A DNA stretch of 64,000 nt from Flavobacteriaceae bacterium PS02337. Lineage in GTDB: Bacteria; Bacteroidota; Bacteroidia; Flavobacteriales; Flavobacteriaceae. The stretch lies in contig JASCOE010000009.1 in NCBI GenBank assembly GCA_029959285.1, positions 186,001 to 250,000 of the forward strand, written 5' to 3'. The notes under the pieces were generated by a model, which saw nothing but the letters and a program-made list of their open reading frames with translations, had not been told where the DNA came from and ran no database searches. Position numbers and translations under genes: made by a program. Positions 58,385 to 64,000 of the stretch are shown here, one piece after another (positions within the stretch are counted from its first letter, which is position 1; each line of letters starts with the position of its first letter).

Positions 58385-61300
58385 TTACTTTAATTTATTA
58401 ACTATTTCTTCTAGACGTTGTAAACGTGTTTCAAGATCTGCTATTTTTTTATCTTGTTTCTCTATTATCACTTGTTGTTCTTGTACAGCTTTTACCAACG
58501 GAACAACAAATTCTGAGTAACGAAGACTGTAAAAATCTTTTTCGCTTGTTGGTTTGACAATTCCACTAAATTTATAACCAATGGAATTAGCCGCTGATTC
58601 TACTTCTTGAGCAATAAAACCGGATTGTAAATCAGTTGCCCCTTTTTTAAGATGATAAGTAACAGGACGGAGTTTGTTGATAAAACTTAAACCATAAGAG
58701 CTTGTCTGTACGTCTTTTTTCAATCGTAAATCAGAAGGATTTGACCATGCTACCTGACCACCAATACTTGTCATTGCATCATTTCCTATCTGTACAGTAT
58801 TATTTCCTCTGCCAAGCGCGGCATAACCAATAACTACTTCATTATTAGCAGAATTATTGAGTGCTCTTATTTGAGTACCCACGTAAACAGAATTATTAGC
58901 GTTTGTTAAATTATTGGTTCCTGAAGCAGCAAAATACCTACCGCTTTCAAATCCTATTGCTACATTTCCCGAGCCATTTGCATTAGCATATAAAGCATTA
59001 GCTCCCATAACTGCATTATTGCCCCCTGAAAAATTAGCATACAAAGCAGAATCTCCCAAGGCTGTATTATTGCTTCCTGTACTACCGCTATTTCCAGCAT
59101 TATTTCCTACTCCTGTGTTATTGTTCCCCGTTGAATTATTTGACAATGCTCTATAACCAACTGCAACATTTAAGTTCCCCACTTGATTGGCTATCATAGC
59201 TTCAATACCTGTCGCTATATTATAATTTCCAGTTGTGTTTGAATTAAGTGCTAAATATCCTGACGCTATATTATTTCCACCAGATATATTAGATTCGAGA
59301 GCAAAATCTCCAATTGCAATATTATTGACTCCCGTTGTATTTGATGAAAGTGTTAAAACCCCAATTGCTGCATTTCTAGTACCTATAGTGTTTGCGACTA
59401 GTGAATTGTAACCTATTGCAGTATTATTATTAACAGTATTGTTTAATAAAGCATTAGCCCCAATAGCAACATTAAAGCTTCCATTAACACTTCTTGCTAA
59501 TGCATTGTATCCTAATACAGTATTATTATTTCCACTATCATTCGCATTTAAACTCAAATTCCCTATTGCAGTGTTGAAATTTCCTATAGTATTAGTACTT
59601 AATGAAAAACGCCCCATAGCAACATTGTTGTTTCCACTCACATTATTTGCTAATGCTTGTAAACCGACAGCAGTATTAAAAAAACCAGTGGTATTATATT
59701 CCAATGTTCCATTACCTACGGCAATATTAGCATTACCAGTCGTGTTTTGACGAAGGGCAAATGACCCTAGAGCAACATTACTACTTCCAAATGTATTATT
59801 TTCTAAAGCTGTATTACCTATTGCCACATTAAATCCTCCTGACGAATTACGGTTCAAACTACTATAACCTACCGCCGTATTTCCAACTCCATCTGTATTA
59901 GCTGTTAATACGTTTGTTCCTAAGCCAACATTACTAAATCCTGTTGTAGTAAGATTTAATGCATTTACTCCAAAAGATGTATTACTTTGTGCTAAAACAC
60001 CGCTTAATATATTATTTCTTTTAAAAACTAAATCTACATTATCTGTTGTTCCCAAAAAGTTTGTTCCGGCAACTGTTGCAGCATTTCCTCTAATATCCCA
60101 TTTTTGCTTTAATTCAGCAGCTAAATCTCCAATTGCACCTTGTACATTTGTCGAAGGAATAGCAACAAATGTTGTCGATGCGGCAATAGCTGTACTAGGT
60201 GTCAATAATGCAGTTTCTACAGGAGAGTTAATAATGTATGGAGTTGCAGCTTCGCCATTTCCTGTTACAGTAACATTAGTTCCTGCGGTTACCAAAGATT
60301 TTAATCCTGATAAATCGAAAGGACTTACTGTTCCGTTTTCATTGCTGTAACTCAATATGCTAGTTCCTGAATCATAAGACATCGAAGTCAAAGTTTCTTG
60401 AATTGCAACTGGAGTTCCGGCTTCGTTAGAATAGTTTGCTATTGTATTGCCAGTCGTGACAACAGGAGTAATTGTTGTAACAGTTTCATTTGCTTTAATT
60501 GTAGCATTATTGATAAAAGTTCCGCCATCTGTTCCTACAGTAATTAAATTGCCCGAATTAGCACTTGCAATTTTTGAGGTAGATATTATTCCCGCTTCAT
60601 TTGTATAGCTAATATCTCCCGAAGTAAGATTTTGAGATTGTGAAGTTATTGTTTCCTGAATAGCAACTGAAGTTCCTGCCTCATTAGAATAGTTTGCTAT
60701 AGTATTTCCAGTTGTAACAACTGGAGTAAGAGTTGTAACGGTTTCTAAACCTGTAACTAAACTAGCTAAATTAATTACTGTTGAAAAGCCATTTTCTGGA
60801 TTATATGTCAATGTCTTCGCGGTTGAATCATATATTAAACTTGTCTGCGTTTCAGCACCTTGCACCAGATTTAATAAATTAACAACAGTTGGCGTTCCGT
60901 TTTCTGCATTGTATGTTAAAGTATTTGCGGCAGCATCATAAACCAAACTCGTTAATGTTTCATTATTTTTGATTATAGTCGTCAATTCAGTTACAACATC
61001 AGGATTATTTAAAATCGTTGAAGCATTATTTGTTACATCGTTAACTACATCAATTACAGTTACGGTATTATTTTCACTGGTGTATGTATGTTTTCCATCT
61101 GCAGCGTTAACCAGAGTCGTAATTGTTTCTGAACCTTTCACAAGATTAGAAAGATTAATTACCGTTGCAACTCCATTTTCAGGATTATAAGTCAGCGTAT
61201 GAGCTGTTGAATCATAAACTAAACTTGTCTGAGTTTCGGCACCTTGCACCAGATTTAATAAATTAACAACTGTTGGTGTTCCGTTTTCAGCAGTATAGGT

Positions 61301-61936
61301 TAGTGTATTTGCAGCAGCATCATAAACCAAACTCGTTAATGTTTCATTATTCTTGATAATGTTTGTCAATTCCGTAACAACGGCAGGATTATTTAAAATC
61401 GTTGAAGCATTATTTGTTACATCGCCAACTACGTCAATTACAGTTACGGTACTATTTTCACTGGTGTAAGTATGTTTTCCATCTGCAGCATTAACTAGAG
61501 TTGTAATAGTTTCATTGTTCTTTACAATATCAGCAAAATTGATTATTTGCTGATTTCCATTTTGATCAATATAATAAAATGTGTTTGATACAGGATTAAA
61601 TACTACTGTTCCCCTTGGAACTGTTGCTTCAGAAGAAATCACTATTCTGTTCCACTTATTATTAAACCAGTAATAATAACCTGGAGTGACATTCAATGGT
61701 GATGTACCTGCTGTTGCTTCATTAAAAACCAAAAGACTTGAAGGTAACGAACCAGCATTAACAACAGGATTCATACTCGTTGTACTCTGCAATTGAACTC
61801 TTGTAATCAAAACACCTCTATTCGCAGCAACAACATCTAGTTGAGAAGAATTATTTGGTAAAGGAGTTCCAATTCCGACTTGTGCATTACACAAACCTCC
61901 AAAAATAAAAAGTAGAAGTAAAATTTTAATTTTCAT
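58385..61936 (-). CDS. Large surface fibre protein with head repeats and a C-terminal S74 chaperone domain
   Basis: 1183 aa. Signal peptide about 1-19. The N-terminal shared region (PLNVTPGYYYWFNNKWNRIV, about 80-100) is homologous to the 675-aa protein. Two near-identical 128-residue repeats at 143-270 and 271-398 follow, then a third partial repeat zone to about 590. From about 650 to 1010 come some 20 head-type repeats of consensus NTTGNxNxAIGxxALxxN. The S74 domain starts SDLRLKKDV (1068) and ends in a coiled coil. Resembles phage tail fibres in its end, but no phage genes are near. Confidence 0.82.
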   Translation of the reverse strand: MKIKILLLLFIFGGLCNAQVGIGTPLPNNSSQLDVVAANRGVLITRVQLQSTTSMNPVVNAGSLPSSLLVFNEATAGTSPLNVTPGYYYWFNNKWNRIVISSEATVPRGTVVFNPVSNTFYYIDQNGNQQIINFADIVKNNETITTLVNAADGKHTYTSENSTVTVIDVVGDVTNNASTILNNPAVVTELTNIIKNNETLTSLVYDAAANTLTYTAENGTPTVVNLLNLVQGAETQTSLVYDSTAHTLTYNPENGVATVINLSNLVKGSETITTLVNAADGKHTYTSENNTVTVIDVVNDVTNNASTILNNPDVVTELTTIIKNNETLTSLVYDAAANTLTYNAENGTPTVVNLLNLVQGAETQTSLIYDSTAKTLTYNPENGFSTVINLASLVTGLETVTTLTPVVTTGNTIANYSNEAGTSVAIQETITSQSQNLTSGDISYTNEAGIISTSKIASANSGNLITVGTDGGTFINNATIKANETVTTITPVVTTGNTIANYSNEAGTPVAIQETLTSMSYDSGTSILSYSNENGTVSPFDLSGLKSLVTAGTNVTVTGNGEAATPYIINSPVETALLTPSTAIAASTTFVAIPSTNVQGAIGDLAAELKQKWDIRGNAATVAGTNFLGTTDNVDLVFKRNNILSGVLAQSNTSFGVNALNLTTTGFSNVGLGTNVLTANTDGVGNTAVGYSSLNRNSSGGFNVAIGNTALENNTFGSSNVALGSFALRQNTTGNANIAVGNGTLEYNTTGFFNTAVGLQALANNVSGNNNVAMGRFSLSTNTIGNFNTAIGNLSLNANDSGNNNTVLGYNALARSVNGSFNVAIGANALLNNTVNNNTAIGYNSLVANTIGTRNAAIGVLTLSSNTTGVNNIAIGDFALESNISGGNNIASGYLALNSNTTGNYNIATGIEAMIANQVGNLNVAVGYRALSNNSTGNNNTGVGNNAGNSGSTGSNNTALGDSALYANFSGGNNAVMGANALYANANGSGNVAIGFESGRYFAASGTNNLTNANNSVYVGTQIRALNNSANNEVVIGYAALGRGNNTVQIGNDAMTSIGGQVAWSNPSDLRLKKDVQTSSYGLSFINKLRPVTYHLKKGATDLQSGFIAQEVESAANSIGYKFSGIVKPTSEKDFYSLRYSEFVVPLVKAVQEQQVIIEKQDKKIADLETRLQRLEEIVNKLK
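60743..61126 (-). repeat. 384-bp coding tandem repeat, unit 2
   Basis: Encodes residues 271-398 of the large fibre protein, starting TITTLVNAADGKHTYTSEN; nearly identical to unit 1. Confidence 0.85.
61127..61510 (-). repeat. 384-bp coding tandem repeat, unit 1
   Basis: Encodes residues 143-270 of the large fibre protein. Differences from unit 2 are scattered substitutions such as SENS/SENN, PAVV/PDVV and TYTAEN/TYNAEN. Confidence 0.85.
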
Positions 61937-62310
61937 AAATTTTGATTTAGATTAATAAAATAAAACCGTAGAATTTTAAAGTATCATCAATCAAAATATT
62001 GGCTACATATTCGAAAATCTAAAATGTAGAAAAAAGAAGAAATTTTAGGACTAAAATAGAATTGTGGTATTTAGAGTATAATATGAGGCGTAAAAAAATA
62101 AAATTTCCAAAGTTGTAATTATTTTATTGACGACAGGATTAATGCTTGATTTATTTATGTAAAACTCAACAATAAATCATAACAAATTGTTTTTCAGAAC
62201 TATAAACTTACAAAAAATATATTACATTTAAGTAAAAATTTATTTATACAGAAGAAAATGACAAAAATAAGATTAAAGATTTCAAGGAATAAAATGCTAT
62301 TAAACAAAAA
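61937..62310. other. Intergenic region between rpsA and the fibre operon
   Basis: AT-rich, no supported gene. It must contain the promoter of the fibre/T9SS operon on the minus strand; I could not find a convincing -7 box within 100 bp of the start. Confidence 0.3.
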
Positions 62311-62332
62311 AAATCCCACATTGCTGTGGGAC
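62308..62332 (-). terminator. Terminator after rpsA
   Basis: On the minus strand: AGTCCCACA, loop GCAA, TGTGGGATT, then TTTTTT. 25 bp after the rpsA stop. Confidence 0.85.
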
Positions 62333-62357
62333 TTTCTATTTATAAAAAAGCTAAGAA

Positions 62358-64000
62358 TTATTTTTTCTCAGTTTTTTCCATTTTAGCTTTTAATGCAGCT
62401 AATACATCATTGTTATCTCCTAAAGTTGCAGCTGGTGCATTAGTAGTAGAGTTAGATGAAGTATTTTCAGTTGCAGCTTTCACGTTTTTCTCTTCTTCTT
62501 CTCTGAAGATAGCAGTGTGAGAAGCAACTACTCTTTTGAATTCTTTGTTGAATTCGATTACTTTGAAATCAGCAGTATCACCTTTTTTCAATTTCTTTCC
62601 GTCTTCTTTTTCAAGGTGACGAGTAGGAATGAAAGCAACGATATCATCTCCGAATTCTACAGTAGCTCCTTTGTCAACGATTTCAGAAATTTCACCATTG
62701 TGGATAGTTCCTACAGCGAAAGAATCTTCGTATTGATCCCAAGGATTAGCAGTAGTTTGTTTGTGACCTAAAGATAATTTACGTCCTTCAACATCTAATT
62801 CTAATACAACTACATCAAGTTTTTCACCAACATTTACAAACTCAGATGGGTGTTTGATTTTCTTAGTCCAAGAAAGGTCAGAAATGTAGATTAATCCATC
62901 AATTCCTTCTTCTAATTCTACGAAAATACCAAAGTTTGTAAAGTTTCTAACGATACCTGTATGTTTAGAACCTACTGGGTATTTAGAAGTAATATCAGTC
63001 CATGGATCTTGAGTCAATTGTTTGATACCTAATGACATTTTACGGTCATCTCTATCTAAAGTTAAGATAACAGCTTCAACAACATCTCCAACTTTTACGA
63101 AATCTTGAGCAGAACGTAAATGAGTTGACCATGACATTTCAGAAACGTGGATTAAACCTTCAACACCTTCAGCAACTTCGATGAAAGCACCGTAATCAGC
63201 GATTACAACTACTTTACCTTTAACTTTATCACCAACAGTTAAGTTAGCATCTAAAGCATCCCATGGGTGAGCGTTTAATTGTTTCAATCCTAATTGAATT
63301 CTTGTTTTCTCATCATCGAAATCAAGGATTACAACGTTTAATTTTTGATCTAATTCAAGAACTTCACTTGGGTGGTTGATTCTACTCCAAGAAAGGTCAG
63401 TAATGTGAATTAATCCGTCAACACCACCTAAGTCAATAAACACACCATAAGAAGTAATGTTTTTAACAACACCTTCTAATACTTGTCCTTTTTGTAATTG
63501 ACCGATGATCTCTTTTTTCTGTACTTCAATATCAGCCTCGATAAGTGCTTTGTGAGATACAACAACGTTTTTGAATTCGTGGTTGATTTTTACCACTTTG
63601 AATTCCATCATTTTGTTTACATATACATCGTAGTCTCTAATTGGCTTAACGTCAATTTGAGATCCTGGTAAGAACGCCTCGATACCGAATACGTCAACGA
63701 TCATACCTCCTTTAGTTCTACATTTAACAAAACCGTTAACGATTTCTCCAGTTTCATTAGCTGCAATAACTCTATCCCAAGATTTGATAGTACGTGCTTT
63801 TCTGTGAGATAATACTAATTGACCTGTTTTGTCCTCACGGATGTCGATTAATACTTCAACTTTGTCACCTACTTTTAAGTTTGGGTTGTAACGGAATTCA
63901 TTTAAAGAAATAACACCTTCAGATTTAGCATTGATATCAACGATAACGTCTCTATCTGTAATTCTAACAACAACTCCTTCAACTACTTCTTCTTGATCTG
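62358..64000 (-). CDS. rpsA: 30S ribosomal protein S1, N terminus outside window
   Basis: The frame is open to the window edge: codons upstream of the internal ATG at 63704 continue as S1 sequence (DQEEVVEGVVVRITDRDVIV, SEGVISLNEFRYNPNLKVGD, SHRKARTIKSWDRV), so 63704 is not the start. At least 546 residues are present, with about six S1 domains (for example GVVKNITSYGVFIDLGGVDG, GKVVVIADYGAFIEVAEGVE, GIVRNFTNFGIFVELEEGID). S1 binds mRNA and helps initiation. The low-complexity Asn/Ser/Thr/Ala stretch near the C terminus (ATENTSSNSTTNAPAATLGD) is a flexible tail. Confidence 0.96.
   Translation of the reverse strand, partial: DQEEVVEGVVVRITDRDVIVDINAKSEGVISLNEFRYNPNLKVGDKVEVLIDIREDKTGQLVLSHRKARTIKSWDRVIAANETGEIVNGFVKCRTKGGMIVDVFGIEAFLPGSQIDVKPIRDYDVYVNKMMEFKVVKINHEFKNVVVSHKALIEADIEVQKKEIIGQLQKGQVLEGVVKNITSYGVFIDLGGVDGLIHITDLSWSRINHPSEVLELDQKLNVVILDFDDEKTRIQLGLKQLNAHPWDALDANLTVGDKVKGKVVVIADYGAFIEVAEGVEGLIHVSEMSWSTHLRSAQDFVKVGDVVEAVILTLDRDDRKMSLGIKQLTQDPWTDITSKYPVGSKHTGIVRNFTNFGIFVELEEGIDGLIYISDLSWTKKIKHPSEFVNVGEKLDVVVLELDVEGRKLSLGHKQTTANPWDQYEDSFAVGTIHNGEISEIVDKGATVEFGDDIVAFIPTRHLEKEDGKKLKKGDTADFKVIEFNKEFKRVVASHTAIFREEEEKNVKAATENTSSNSTTNAPAATLGDNNDVLAALKAKMEKTEKK

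Noticed and set aside
54749-61936. Prophage tail module
   Set aside because: S74 domains occur in phage tail fibres, but no capsid, terminase, tail-tube, integrase or lysis genes are near, and both proteins have signal peptides.
63699-63704. rpsA start at the internal ATG 63704
   Set aside because: The frame upstream encodes S1 domain sequence to the window edge, so this is an internal methionine.
1-64000. CRISPR array
   Set aside because: Direct repeats seen are coding tandem repeats or word repeats without regular unique spacers, and no cas genes are present.

Overview
The window is AT-rich chromosomal DNA of a Bacteroidota, most probably a Flavobacterium close to F. johnsoniae or F. hydatis. 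The grounds are: Bacteroidota-type -7 boxes (TAnnTTTG) before many genes; families typical of this group (a fused CcsB-CcsA cytochrome c assembly protein, a type IX secretion type B sorting domain, DUF2853, DUF2911, DUF3667, an SSS symporter with a tiny partner peptide, BlaI/M56 modules with TonB-plug-like tails); and intergenic spaces full of short palindromic word repeats. The window opens inside msrA and ends inside rpsA. I see no tRNA, rRNA, CRISPR array, IS element, integrase or prophage module.

Layout. 1-3.5 kb: end of msrA, selO, ypdA and a CYTH enzyme, a redox-flavoured neighbourhood. 3.7-5.2 kb: an OmpA-like protein and a membrane-anchored helix-hairpin-helix protein. 5.3-14.2 kb (minus strand): menaquinone genes menD, menB, menA and menC interleaved with DUF2853, cvfB, a UPF0173 hydrolase and a TPR protein; a 40-codon ORF and a terminator lie on the plus strand between cvfB and menB. 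14.4-16.8 kb: thioredoxin-fold protein, GNAT acetyltransferase, glutathione peroxidase. 16.8-17.7 kb: no large gene, but two minus-strand micro-ORFs, a long-stem RNA-like element and a terminator. 17.7-20.2 kb: ECF sigma/anti-sigma pair, DoxX-like and DUF3667 membrane proteins. 20.3-23.5 kb: ccsBA. 23.8-28.5 kb: DUF2520 protein, kdsC, UbiA-type prenyltransferase, Maf, MscS channel, AI-2E-family transporter. 28.6-35.6 kb: cell-envelope proteins (outer-membrane barrel, His/Asp-tailed protein behind a sigma-54-like promoter, LVIVD lipoprotein, PIG-L deacetylase). 35.7-39.5 kb: SSS symporter plus 35-aa peptide, then three proteins of unknown function around a structured repeat. 39.7-44.8 kb: DUF2911, HAD phosphatase, tcdA, TatD-like, DUF1684, MFS transporter.

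45-51.6 kb is the most distinctive region: a BlaI/M56 (BlaR1-like) signalling module present twice in tandem, with a truncated third sensor between the copies, a near-perfect 36-bp palindromic operator over the promoter, and a beta-lactamase-fold serine hydrolase downstream. 51.7-54.7 kb: a 47-aa peptide gene, an EamA exporter, a fasciclin protein and two tandem ExbD-like proteins that both lack the usual proton-pathway aspartate. 54.7-62 kb: two large surface-fibre proteins (collagen-like or YadA-head-like repeats plus a C-terminal S74 intramolecular chaperone domain) flanking a T9SS type B protein. 62.3-64 kb: rpsA, cut by the window edge.

All functional names rest on motif and family recognition by eye; no database search was possible. 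Promoter calls rest mostly on the -7 octamer alone, which by base composition I estimate to occur by chance about once per 1-2 kb per strand, so each single call is moderate at best.
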